Shown piece after piece: positions 8,442-16,822 of a stretch of DNA of 64,000 bases. Made by a program: the position numbers and the translations under genes. Below the pieces are notes generated by a model. It was not told the DNA's origin and did no database searches. It saw nothing but the letters and a program-made list of their open reading frames with translations. The DNA lies in contig JAVEDE010000022.1 of NCBI GenBank assembly GCA_030841105.1, forward strand, positions 19,430 to 83,429, given 5' to 3'. This DNA comes from Pyrinomonadaceae bacterium (GTDB lineage Bacteria; Acidobacteriota; Blastocatellia; Pyrinomonadales; Pyrinomonadaceae). Every line of letters begins with the position of its first letter. Position 1 is the stretch's first letter.

Positions 8442-10043
8442 ATGCCGACGAAGCATCCCTTCACCGACGACTACGAACCCATCACGCCGCCCGCCCGCAC
8501 GGCGCGCGCCGCGACGACGCGTGCCACGGCCGCAGAAGCCGGGGGCGAAGCGTGGGCGTTGAATGAAGCACGCGCGACGAAGCCCTCCGAAGATTTTGCA
8601 AACGTGGGCGAAAGCGTGAGAAACAAGAGCGGCGGCGAACTTGATAACGACGCGCCATCTACGTTATCCGGTGCGCCTGCCGCGTCGTCGCCCGCCACGC
8701 GGTTCAAGCGCGGTCACTTATTCTCCTACGTCGGCCTCTTCCTCTTCACAACGGTGCTTTACTTCCGCCCTTACGAACTCCACCCGGCGCTCGCCGGGCT
8801 GACCTCTCTGGCCTACTGGCTCGCCGTCTTGACGCTCGCCGTCTTTCTCCCGTCGCAACTCATCCTCGAAGGCAATCTCACGGCGCGACCGCGCGAAGTG
8901 AACCTCGTCCTGCTGCTGTGCCTGTGCGCGCTCATCTCGATCCCGCTCGCCATTGACCCCGGCGAGGCGTGGACGGCCTTCAACTACCCGTTCATCCGCG
9001 CCGTCGCCATGTTCATCGTCATTGTGAACGTGGTGCGCACGCCGCTCAGACTCAAGGGACTCATGTTTCTCGCCCTCGCCATCGGCCTCGTGTTGAGCGC
9101 GGGCGCGATCAACGACTTCCGTCTGGGGCGCGTGGCCGTCGCCGAGGGCGAACGCGTGGCGGGCGTGGTCGGCGGGATGTTCGGCAACCCGAACGACCTC
9201 GCGATGCACCTCGTCGTGATGATCCCGCTCGCCATCGGGCTGCTCCTGAGCACGCGCAACCCGCTCGCCAAACCGCTCTACGCCGCGGCCGCCTGCTTGA
9301 TGGTCGGCGGCATCATCGCCTCTTTCTCGCGCGGCGCGTTCTTAGGTTTGCTCGGGGCATGCGCCGTGCTCGGCTGGAAACTGGGGCGGCGCAACCGGCT
9401 TCTGATCTTCGTGCTGATCGCGGTCTTCGTCGTCGCGCTCGTCGCGCTCGCGCCGGGCGCGTACACGGACAGACTGAGCACCATCGGCTCGGTCAACCGC
9501 GACGCGTCGAGTTCGTCGCGGCGCGATCTGCTGGTGCGCTCGATCATCGTCGCCATCCACAACCCCGTGTTCGGCGTCGGCATCGGCAACTTCCACATCG
9601 TCTCGATCCGCGAACTCGTCAGCCACAACTCGTACACGCAGGTGGCCGCCGAGATGGGGCTGGCGGCGATGGTTATTTACATCGCGTTCATCGTCGTGCC
9701 CATCCGCCGCCTCCGCCTGATCGAACACGCGACCTATGACACGCGGCGCGGCTCGCGCATCTACTATCTCTCCGTCGGTTTGCAGGCGAGTTTGATCGGC
9801 TTCATGATCAGCAGTTTCTTCGGCTCGGTGGCCTACCAGTTTTCGGTCTATTACCTCGTCGGCTACGCCGTCGCTCTGCGCCGCATCTACGAGGCGCAGA
9901 CGGGCACGGAGTTGATTCCGCCGACGCGAAAAGAGAGACGCGCCGCACGCGCCGATTCAGTTGGCACACATAACGACGCGGCGGGAGACTCCGCGGACTT
10001 TCCCGCGCCCGGCCGCTCCGCCCCGGCCATGACGAGGACTTGA
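8442..10043 (+). CDS. O-antigen ligase / polymerase family membrane protein (second of two)
   Basis: 533 residues with a disordered N-terminal ~90 residues and about eleven membrane segments. The central loop matches the Wzy_C family: SFSRGAFLGLLG, then STIGSVNRDASSSSRRDLLV, NPVFGVGIGNFH and the conserved HNSYTQVAAEMG. In exopolysaccharide loci with PEP-CTERM genes, such proteins usually act as the polymerase or ligase of lipid-linked repeat units in the periplasm. It starts the long glycan gene run and is followed 70 bases later by a GT2 gene. It is only distantly similar to the protein at 2183-3784, so the two probably act on different substrates or steps (inference). Confidence 0.88.
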   Translation: MPTKHPFTDDYEPITPPARTARAATTRATAAEAGGEAWALNEARATKPSEDFANVGESVRNKSGGELDNDAPSTLSGAPAASSPATRFKRGHLFSYVGLFLFTTVLYFRPYELHPALAGLTSLAYWLAVLTLAVFLPSQLILEGNLTARPREVNLVLLLCLCALISIPLAIDPGEAWTAFNYPFIRAVAMFIVIVNVVRTPLRLKGLMFLALAIGLVLSAGAINDFRLGRVAVAEGERVAGVVGGMFGNPNDLAMHLVVMIPLAIGLLLSTRNPLAKPLYAAAACLMVGGIIASFSRGAFLGLLGACAVLGWKLGRRNRLLIFVLIAVFVVALVALAPGAYTDRLSTIGSVNRDASSSSRRDLLVRSIIVAIHNPVFGVGIGNFHIVSIRELVSHNSYTQVAAEMGLAAMVIYIAFIVVPIRRLRLIEHATYDTRRGSRIYYLSVGLQASLIGFMISSFFGSVAYQFSVYYLVGYAVALRRIYEAQTGTELIPPTRKERRAARADSVGTHNDAAGDSADFPAPGRSAPAMTRT

Positions 10044-10112
10044 AGGCGAGAGCAGATCGGCCGCGCCCATAGTTCGGCCGCGCTCCACAGCCCGCTCCCT
10101 TAACGCAAACTC

Positions 10113-11267
10113 ATGCTCGACGATCAACCGAAGACACATCCGAACGGCGCGCGACCCAACGCCGCGACCAACGCGGCGCGCGCAACCGGCGGCGGCGCGG
10201 AACTCGCGTCGTCGGCGCGACAGCATCATCATCATGCGCCCGGCGGCGAGTCGCCCTTCGTCTCGGTCGTCATCCCCTGCTTCAACGAGGAACGCTACAT
10301 CTACAAAGTCCTCGAAAACCTAGCCGGTCAATACCAGTCCGGGCGTTCCGAGATCATCGTCGTGGACGGGCGTTCGACCGACGGGACGCGCGAGCGCGTG
10401 GCCGACTTCAAACGCGCCTATCCGAGCCTGCACGTGCGGCTCGTGGACAACCCCGCGCGCAACATTCCGGCGGGCGTCAACCTCGGCATCAACGATGCGC
10501 GCGGCGACGTGATCGTGCGGATGGACGCGCACTCGATCCCTTCGGCCAACTACGTGCGCCGCTGCGTCGAGCAACTCGAAGGGGCGGAAGAGGTGTCGGT
10601 CGTCGGGATGCCGTGGCGCATCCGGCCGGGCGCGGAGACGCGCGAGGCGCGGGCTATCGCTTTGGCCGTCGCGCACCCGTTCGGCATCGGCGACGCGAAA
10701 TACCGCATGCCCGAACGAGCCGCGACGGAGTTTGTTGACACCGTGCCGTTCGGAGTTTTTCGCAAGAGCCTCTGGCAAGAGGTGGGCGGCTTCAACGAGG
10801 CGTTGCTGGCGAACGAGGACTACGATTTTCACTACCGCGTCCGCGCGCGCGGCGGGCGCATCCTCTTGGACACTTCCGGCCACTCGCTCTATTTCGCGCG
10901 CCCCACGATCCGTGAACTCGCGCGGCAGTATTTTCGCTATGGCACTTGGAAGGCGCAGATGGTGAAACTTCACCCGCGCTCTCTGCGCTGGCGGCATCTG
11001 GTCGCGCCCGCTTTCGTCGCGGGCGTCGCATCAACCGCGCTCGCAGGTTTCTGGTGGCGTCCCGCTTGGTGGTTACTGTTACTCGCGGTCGTCCCTTACG
11101 CCGCGCTCTCCGTCCTGTGCGCTTTCCAACTTGCGCGACGCGCGCGCGAGTTGCGTTTGTTGCCGATAGTCGCCGTCATCTTCCCGGTGCTTCACGTCGC
11201 GTGGGGCGTCAGTTTTTGGTTAGGCTTACTGCGCGCGCCGCGCGTGCAGGCAGAGACTCACGGATGA
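10113..11267 (+). CDS. Glycosyltransferase family 2, ExoA-like
   Basis: 384 residues. A GT-A domain (~49-280) begins with SVVIPCFNEERYIYKVLENL, then EIIVVDGRSTDGTRE and the metal-binding region VIVRMDAHS. PARNIPAGVNLGI and the NEDYDFHYRVRARG region resemble succinoglycan ExoA-type transferases, which add a sugar from a nucleotide donor to a lipid-linked acceptor on the cytoplasmic face. Three or four membrane helices (~295-384) anchor the C-terminus. The first ~48 residues are low-complexity and include a His run (HHHH). The stop codon overlaps the next start (ATGA at 11264-11267), which suggests translational coupling. Confidence 0.88.
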   Translation: MLDDQPKTHPNGARPNAATNAARATGGGAELASSARQHHHHAPGGESPFVSVVIPCFNEERYIYKVLENLAGQYQSGRSEIIVVDGRSTDGTRERVADFKRAYPSLHVRLVDNPARNIPAGVNLGINDARGDVIVRMDAHSIPSANYVRRCVEQLEGAEEVSVVGMPWRIRPGAETREARAIALAVAHPFGIGDAKYRMPERAATEFVDTVPFGVFRKSLWQEVGGFNEALLANEDYDFHYRVRARGGRILLDTSGHSLYFARPTIRELARQYFRYGTWKAQMVKLHPRSLRWRHLVAPAFVAGVASTALAGFWWRPAWWLLLLAVVPYAALSVLCAFQLARRARELRLLPIVAVIFPVLHVAWGVSFWLGLLRAPRVQAETHG

Positions 11268-12256
11268 ACTGGCAACGCAAAGCACGCATCCAGAATTTGA
11301 TTGCCGCCCTGCCGCTCTCCAACTCGCTCTACTACGCGGTGCAGCGCAGCGTCGGAAGCTTGCGCACAGGACGCACGAACCCTCTGGAATATTTCGACGC
11401 GGCGCGGCGCACCGTCGAGTGGATTCGCGCGACGGGTCGCGCGGTCGAAGGCATGCGCTTTCTCGAAGTCGGCACGGGGCGCAACGTGAACTTGCCGACC
11501 GCCCTCTGGCTCTGCGGCGCGGCCGAAGTGACGACCGTTGACTTGAACGCCTACCTGTCGGCCGCGCTCGTCTTCGAGTCGAACGAGTACGTGCGGCAAC
11601 ACGAAGGGGAGGTCTTGAAGGTGTTCGGCGCGGAGTCCGAGCGCACGCAGTTTCACGCACGACTCGCCGCGCTCTTGAATTTCAAAGGCGACCTCGACGC
11701 GCTCCTGCGGATGATGAACGTCCGGTATCTTCCGCGCGCCGACGCGGCGCAGTTGCCGCTCGCGGACGCGAGCGTTGACGCGCACGTCTCGTTCGCCGTC
11801 TTCGAGCACATCCCCGCCGATGTCCTCGCGCGCATACTCGCGGAGGCGCGGCGCATCCTCGCGGACGACGGCCTGCTCCTTCACATCATTGACCCTTCGG
11901 ATCATTTCTCGCACGACGACGATTCGATCACGGCGATCAACTTCTTGCAGTTCGGCGACGACGAGTGGGCGAAGTGGGCGGGCAACCGGTTCATGTATCA
12001 CAACCGCCTGCGCGCCTTCGAGTATCTCGAATTGTTCGAGCGCGCCGGGGTGCGCGTCATCGAGCAGAAGCAGACGATTGACGAGCCGTCCCTCGGCGCG
12101 CTCCGCAACGGCTTTCCGCTGCACCGGCAATTCGCGCACCTCGCGGCCGAGCAGTTGGCCGTCAGAAGCCTCAACGTGCTGGGGACATTCTCGACGGCCG
12201 CACCCGCGCCGGAAGTCGGCAAGGGGAGGGAAGTGTCGGAGTTGAAAGTGAGTTGA
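11264..12256 (+). CDS. Class I SAM-dependent methyltransferase
   Basis: 330 residues from the ATG in the ATGA overlap. Motif I is FLEVGTGRNVNLP (~66-78), followed by VTTVDLNAY for the ribose-binding acid and by SFAVFEHIPADVLARILAEARRI (quoted in part: FEHIPADVLARIL), the region typical of the Methyltransf_11/23 group. DDGLLLHIIDPSDHFSHDDD may contribute to substrate or metal binding. The likely role is methylation of a sugar or glycan intermediate in the cytosol; the substrate is not visible. A longer reading frame upstream exists only because the GT2 gene lacks stops in this phase. Confidence 0.82.
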   Translation: MNWQRKARIQNLIAALPLSNSLYYAVQRSVGSLRTGRTNPLEYFDAARRTVEWIRATGRAVEGMRFLEVGTGRNVNLPTALWLCGAAEVTTVDLNAYLSAALVFESNEYVRQHEGEVLKVFGAESERTQFHARLAALLNFKGDLDALLRMMNVRYLPRADAAQLPLADASVDAHVSFAVFEHIPADVLARILAEARRILADDGLLLHIIDPSDHFSHDDDSITAINFLQFGDDEWAKWAGNRFMYHNRLRAFEYLELFERAGVRVIEQKQTIDEPSLGALRNGFPLHRQFAHLAAEQLAVRSLNVLGTFSTAAPAPEVGKGREVSELKVS

Positions 12257-12352
12257 AACTACGCGCCGCGCGCGTCGGCGAAGGGCGAGGCGCAACACGC
12301 GCAAGGCCGTAAGGCTGTTATCATATAAGCGGGAAGGGAAGCAGTAAAAACG

Positions 12353-13903
12353 TTGGTTGAAGCGGGACACCGGAAAGAGAGTTCGTTGACGGCGCGTGCG
12401 GCGTGGATCATGTCGGCGCGCACGGTGGCGTTCGTCCTGAGCTTCGCGCTGCCGCTCTTGCTCGTGCGTCGTCTCGACCAAACCTCTTTCGGCCTCTACA
12501 AGCAAGTGTTCCTCGTCGTCGGGACGGCCGTGAACGTGCTGCCGCTCGGCTTCCACATGAGCGCGTTCTACTTCCTCCCGCGCGAACCCGAACGGCGCGG
12601 CGAAGTGGTCTTCAACATCCTGCTCTTTCACCTCGTCGTGGCCGCGCTCGCGTGCCTCGCCTTCGTCCTGCGCCCCGGCCTGCTCGCCGCCCTGTTCCCC
12701 GGCTCGCTCGAACTCGTCACTTACGCGCCCGCGCTCGGCGTCGTGCTGTTGCTGTGGGTCGTCTCCTCGTTTCTCGAAGCCATCGCGATGGCGAATCAGG
12801 AGACGAAGACGGCGACGCTTTTCATCATCTCGATGCAACTGGCGCGCACGCTCCTCCTGCTCGCGGCGGCCGTCATGTTCGCCTCCGTCGAGTCGCTCAT
12901 CTACGCGGCGATCATTCAGGGCGCACTGCAAACCGTCGTGCTCGTCGCGTATCTCTTCGTGCGCTTCGAGGGCTTCGGGCGTCGCTTCGATCCGAAGCTC
13001 CTGCGCACGCAACTCAGTTACGCGCTGCCGCTCGGCGTCGCCGGATTTCTGTACTCAATGCAGATGGACTTGCACAACTATTTCGTGTCCAACCGCTTCG
13101 ACGCAGCGACGTTTGCCGTCTACGCCGTCGGCTGTTTCAACCTGCCACTCATACACATCCTCAGCGATTCGGTCGGCTCGGTGATGATCCCGCGCGTGGC
13201 CGAACTGGAGAAGCGCGGCGAGCGGCGCGAGATCGTCGTCCTTATCTCGCGGATGATGCGCAAACTCGCCGCCGCCTATTTCGCGCTCTACGCCTTTCTG
13301 ATCGTGATGGGGCGCGAGTTCATCGTCGTCCTGTTTCGCGAACAGTACCTTGCGAGTTGGCCGATCTTCGCGATCAACCTGGCGATGATCCCGCTCGGCA
13401 TCATCACGTCGGCCTACGACCCGGTGATGCGCGCCTACCCGGAGCACCGTTTCTTTCTGTTGCGCGCGCGCGCCGTCTTGCTCGCGGGGTTGTTCGTCGC
13501 GCTCTGGTTCGGCACGCGGCGTGTGGGCTTGGTGGGCGTCATCTCGCTCGTCGTGTTGACGAACCTTTTGGAGCGCGTGGTGGTGGCGATGCGCTGCGGG
13601 AAGGCTCTGGGGATGACGTGGGGGCAGTTCGCGCTGTTCAAGGACGTGGGCAAGCTGGCCTGCGCCGCGGCCGTCGCCGCCGTCGCAACTGCGCTCGTGC
13701 GCGCGCTCGTCGTGGGCACGCTGCCGCCGTTCTTCGTGCTCGCTGTGTGCGGCGTGGTCTTCGTCGCCGCCTACCTCGCGTGCGTGTGGCTGTTCAAAGT
13801 TTTGTCGCCGGACGAACGCGACGGCGCGTTGCGCGCGTTGCGCACGGTGCAACGCCGCACGACCCACTGGCGGCGCGCAGCCGCCAACGACGTGGCCGGA
13901 TAA
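12353..13903 (+). CDS. Polysaccharide flippase (Wzx/MOP superfamily)
   Basis: 516 residues with about fourteen hydrophobic segments and no large soluble domain. The N-terminus (ARAAWIMSARTVAFVLSFAL) and FGLYKQVFLVVGTAVNVLPL resemble oligosaccharide flippases of the MOP superfamily, which move undecaprenyl-linked repeat units to the periplasm. The start is TTG at 12353, preceded by GGGAAGGGA; no ATG precedes the first helix. A 96-base gap upstream holds TATCATATAAG, a possible but weak -10 region. Followed within 20 bases by the PaaK-like gene. Confidence 0.87.
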   Translation: MVEAGHRKESSLTARAAWIMSARTVAFVLSFALPLLLVRRLDQTSFGLYKQVFLVVGTAVNVLPLGFHMSAFYFLPREPERRGEVVFNILLFHLVVAALACLAFVLRPGLLAALFPGSLELVTYAPALGVVLLLWVVSSFLEAIAMANQETKTATLFIISMQLARTLLLLAAAVMFASVESLIYAAIIQGALQTVVLVAYLFVRFEGFGRRFDPKLLRTQLSYALPLGVAGFLYSMQMDLHNYFVSNRFDAATFAVYAVGCFNLPLIHILSDSVGSVMIPRVAELEKRGERREIVVLISRMMRKLAAAYFALYAFLIVMGREFIVVLFREQYLASWPIFAINLAMIPLGIITSAYDPVMRAYPEHRFFLLRARAVLLAGLFVALWFGTRRVGLVGVISLVVLTNLLERVVVAMRCGKALGMTWGQFALFKDVGKLACAAAVAAVATALVRALVVGTLPPFFVLAVCGVVFVAAYLACVWLFKVLSPDERDGALRALRTVQRRTTHWRRAAANDVAG

Positions 13904-13923
13904 GATTGAGGAGATTGGGGAAC

Positions 13924-15315
13924 TTGGCCGGACTGACCATCCACGGACTGCTCTCAAGCAAGGTGCTGCTGCCGCTCACGCGGGCGCAACGTCTGGCGCG
14001 CGCCTCGCGCCGCCCGGCGATGCGCGCCTTCTACGAAGGCATGCGCTTCCGACGCGAGTCCGAGGCATGGGACGCGGAACGACGGCGCGAGTGGATGTTA
14101 AATCAACTGCGCCGCGTCGCGCGTCGCGCCGCCGCCGGGACAACGTTCTACCGCGAACTCTTCGCGCGTGAGAAGTTTGACCCGCAGGCTGATTTCAGTT
14201 TCGCAGACTTCGCGCGCCTCCCCGTGCTCGAACGCGAAGACGTGAGAGAGGCTGGCCGCGCGCTCGTCTCGAACGAAGTCCCCGCCGATAAACTGCGAGA
14301 GGATGCGACGGGCGGTTCGACCGGCGAGCCGACGCGCGTGTGGCTGGGGCCGGAAGAGTTGGGCTGGCGCGAGAGCGCGCTCGAATATCCGATGCAGCGT
14401 ATCGGCGCGCCGACGGGCACGCCGACCGCTTACTTCTGGGGGCATCATCTCGACCCCGTGGCGCGCGTGTCGTGGCGCGAACGCTATCACGATTTCGAGT
14501 CGAACGTCCGCTGGTTCGATTGCTTCCGCCTCTCGCCGGACGTGCTCGCGCAGTATCACGCGGAGTTCACGCGCTGGCGACCGCGTTGCATCATCGCCTA
14601 CGCGAGCGCGCTCGCCGCGCTGGCCGAGTTCGTGCTCGCGGAAAATTTACAGACCAACTACCCGACGCATTGTTTCGTCACGGGCGCGGAGAAACTTTAT
14701 CCCGCGCAGCGCGAGACGGTAGAGCGCGCCTTCCCCACGCGCCGCGTCCACGAACGCTACGGCAGCCGCGACGTCGGCATCATGGGCTTCCAACTTGAGC
14801 CGGAGCGCACGCACGATTTTGCGGTTGACTGGCAGAACGTTCTCGTCGAACCGGAGACGGACGCTGCGGAGTCGCCGATCTTGATCACGAAGCTGCACGC
14901 CGACGGCATGCCGATGCTGCGTTACCGCGTGGGCGACGTCGGAAGTTTTCCGCGCGGAAGTCAACCGGGGCATCCGGCGTTTGTGCTGCACGAAATTCTG
15001 GGGCGCGAACTCGACCGCATCTGGCTGCCCGACGGCCGCTGGATCGCGGGCATGCAGATGCCGCACATGTTGAAGGACTACCCCGTGCGCGAGTTCATGT
15101 TTTTGCAACGCCCCGACTACTCGGTGGAACTACAAGTCATCCCGCAAAACAACTTCGGTGAAGACTCGCGGCGGAGTATCTTAGAGACGGTCGAGGCGAA
15201 CCTGCCGGGGCTTGAGGTCAGCGTCGCGCTCGTCCAGAGCATCCCACGCACGAAGGCCAACAAGTTGCGCCCCGTCGTGAGCGAGGTGAAGCGGGCGGAA
15301 GGGAACGGGCAATGA
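13924..15315 (+). CDS. PaaK/CapK-like adenylate-forming enzyme
   Basis: 463 residues from TTG at 13924, which has GAGGAGATTGGGG just upstream. The adenylate-forming P-loop reads DATGGSTGEPTRVW (~126-139). FVTGAEKLYPAQRE, RVHERYGSRDVG and RYRVGDVGSF match phenylacetate-CoA-ligase-type proteins, and LVQSIPRTKANKLRPVVS supplies the C-terminal Lys region. Members next to capsule genes (CapK group) are thought to activate a carboxylic acid for glycan modification; the substrate is unknown. The stop overlaps the next start (ATGA at 15312-15315). A much longer open frame to the left runs antisense-free through the flippase gene and is an artefact of GC-rich codons. Confidence 0.85.
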   Translation: MAGLTIHGLLSSKVLLPLTRAQRLARASRRPAMRAFYEGMRFRRESEAWDAERRREWMLNQLRRVARRAAAGTTFYRELFAREKFDPQADFSFADFARLPVLEREDVREAGRALVSNEVPADKLREDATGGSTGEPTRVWLGPEELGWRESALEYPMQRIGAPTGTPTAYFWGHHLDPVARVSWRERYHDFESNVRWFDCFRLSPDVLAQYHAEFTRWRPRCIIAYASALAALAEFVLAENLQTNYPTHCFVTGAEKLYPAQRETVERAFPTRRVHERYGSRDVGIMGFQLEPERTHDFAVDWQNVLVEPETDAAESPILITKLHADGMPMLRYRVGDVGSFPRGSQPGHPAFVLHEILGRELDRIWLPDGRWIAGMQMPHMLKDYPVREFMFLQRPDYSVELQVIPQNNFGEDSRRSILETVEANLPGLEVSVALVQSIPRTKANKLRPVVSEVKRAEGNGQ

Positions 15316-16772
15316 AGGACTTACGCAACAACTCTTGCGACGACGCGCGCGTGGCCGTGGCGAAGACGCCCGCGGCGCGTTACCCATCAGACGACAGCAG
15401 CAGCACAGCAGTTTCCGACGCGGACGACATCGCGCTCGCACTCCTGCGGCTCGCGCGCGAACTCGGTTGGGGCGACGAGGCAAGTGGCGCGTTCGGCCAT
15501 GTCATCCCGAAGGGCGCGCGCGTGCTCATCAAACCGAACTTCGTCATGCACGTGAATCAGGGCGCGGGCGGCATCGAGCCTCTCGTGACGCACCAGTCGC
15601 TTGTGCGCGCGGCGGTCGAGGCGGCGTTGCAGACGGGCGCGGCGGAAGTGTCCGTCGGCGACGCGCCCGTGCAGGGCTGCGATTTCCCGGCGTTGCTCCG
15701 CGCGACGGGACTCGACGTGTGGTCGGCCGACTTGATGCGGCGCGACAAACGCTTTCGCGGCATACGCGATTTCCGACGCACGATTGCCGTCTTCACGGAC
15801 GGCGTGCGCGCGGCGTCGGAGAACATGCGCGACGAGTCGGAGTTCACCCTCTTCGATCTGGGACGCGAGAGTCTGCTCGAACCGATCACGGACGAGTCGG
15901 GCGCGTTCCGCGTCACCTGCTACGACCCGCGCTTGATGCGACGCACGCACGCGCCCGGTCGTCATCAATACCTCATCGCGCGCGCCGTGCTCGACGCCGA
16001 TGTCGTCATCAACCTGCCGAAGTTGAAGACGCACAAGAAGGCGGGCATCACCTGCGCGCTCAAGAACCTGATCGGCATCAACGGCAACAAGGAGTTTCTG
16101 CCGCACCATCGCCTCGGCGGCGCGCAGAGCGGCGGCGACTGCTATCCCGGCGCGAGCCCCTTGAAGCGTTCGCTCGAATACGTGCTCGACCGCGAGAACT
16201 CGACGGCGCGTCCCGCGCTCGGCAAGGTCTGGCACGGACTCGGCGTGCAACTCGAACGCGCGGCGCGCATCGCGGGCGACGGGCTGGGCGTCGAAGGCTC
16301 TTGGTCGGGCAACGATACGGTGTGGCGCACCGCGCTCGACCTCAACCGCGTGCTTCTGTACGGACGCCCGGACGCGACCTTCTCGGATCATCCGGCGCGT
16401 CTTGTCGTCCACGTGGCCGACGCGGTGGTGGCCGGGCAGGGCGACGGGCCGCTCGCGCCCGAAGCGTTGCCGATGGGGTTACTCGTCGGCGCGTGGAACG
16501 CGGCGGCGTTGGACTGGGCGGGCGCGCACCTGCTCGGCTACGACCCGGCGCGCGTCTCGATTGCGCGCGAGGCGTTCGGTCAGTTTCGCTGGCCGCTCGC
16601 CACCTTCGCGCACGAAGCGGTGCAACTGTGCGGCGACCTCGGCGAAGGCGCGGCGGATGAAATGTTCGGCCGCGCGAGCGCGCCGCTCTTTCAAGTCAAC
16701 CACCCGGAAGGCTGGCGCGACGCCGCCGCTGTTGTGGCGGAGAACAACGGCGCGCGTTCACGCTCGAAATGA
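15312..16772 (+). CDS. DUF362 domain protein
   Basis: 486 residues. The DUF362 core is clear: VLIKPNFVMHVN (~77-88), DADVVINLPKLKTHKKAGIT (~228-247) and ALKNLIGINGNKEFLPHHR. LVVHVADAVVAGQGDGPLAP near the C-terminus is also typical. No iron-sulfur (ferredoxin-type) cysteine motif is seen, so this is the stand-alone DUF362 form. The biochemical role of the family is not established. Its coupling to the PaaK-like gene and the following asparagine synthase suggests a role in making or attaching a non-sugar substituent (inference). Confidence 0.85.
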   Translation: MKDLRNNSCDDARVAVAKTPAARYPSDDSSSTAVSDADDIALALLRLARELGWGDEASGAFGHVIPKGARVLIKPNFVMHVNQGAGGIEPLVTHQSLVRAAVEAALQTGAAEVSVGDAPVQGCDFPALLRATGLDVWSADLMRRDKRFRGIRDFRRTIAVFTDGVRAASENMRDESEFTLFDLGRESLLEPITDESGAFRVTCYDPRLMRRTHAPGRHQYLIARAVLDADVVINLPKLKTHKKAGITCALKNLIGINGNKEFLPHHRLGGAQSGGDCYPGASPLKRSLEYVLDRENSTARPALGKVWHGLGVQLERAARIAGDGLGVEGSWSGNDTVWRTALDLNRVLLYGRPDATFSDHPARLVVHVADAVVAGQGDGPLAPEALPMGLLVGAWNAAALDWAGAHLLGYDPARVSIAREAFGQFRWPLATFAHEAVQLCGDLGEGAADEMFGRASAPLFQVNHPEGWRDAAAVVAENNGARSRSK

Positions 16773-16822
16773 ACCTGTTAAGTTAAACGGTCAAGGAAAC
16801 TCATCTCAACTTTTACAAACGT

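Noticed and set aside
12403..13923. In-frame extension of the PaaK-like gene far to the left
   Set aside because: It runs through the flippase gene in another phase; the family start fits TTG 13924 with a good ribosome site.
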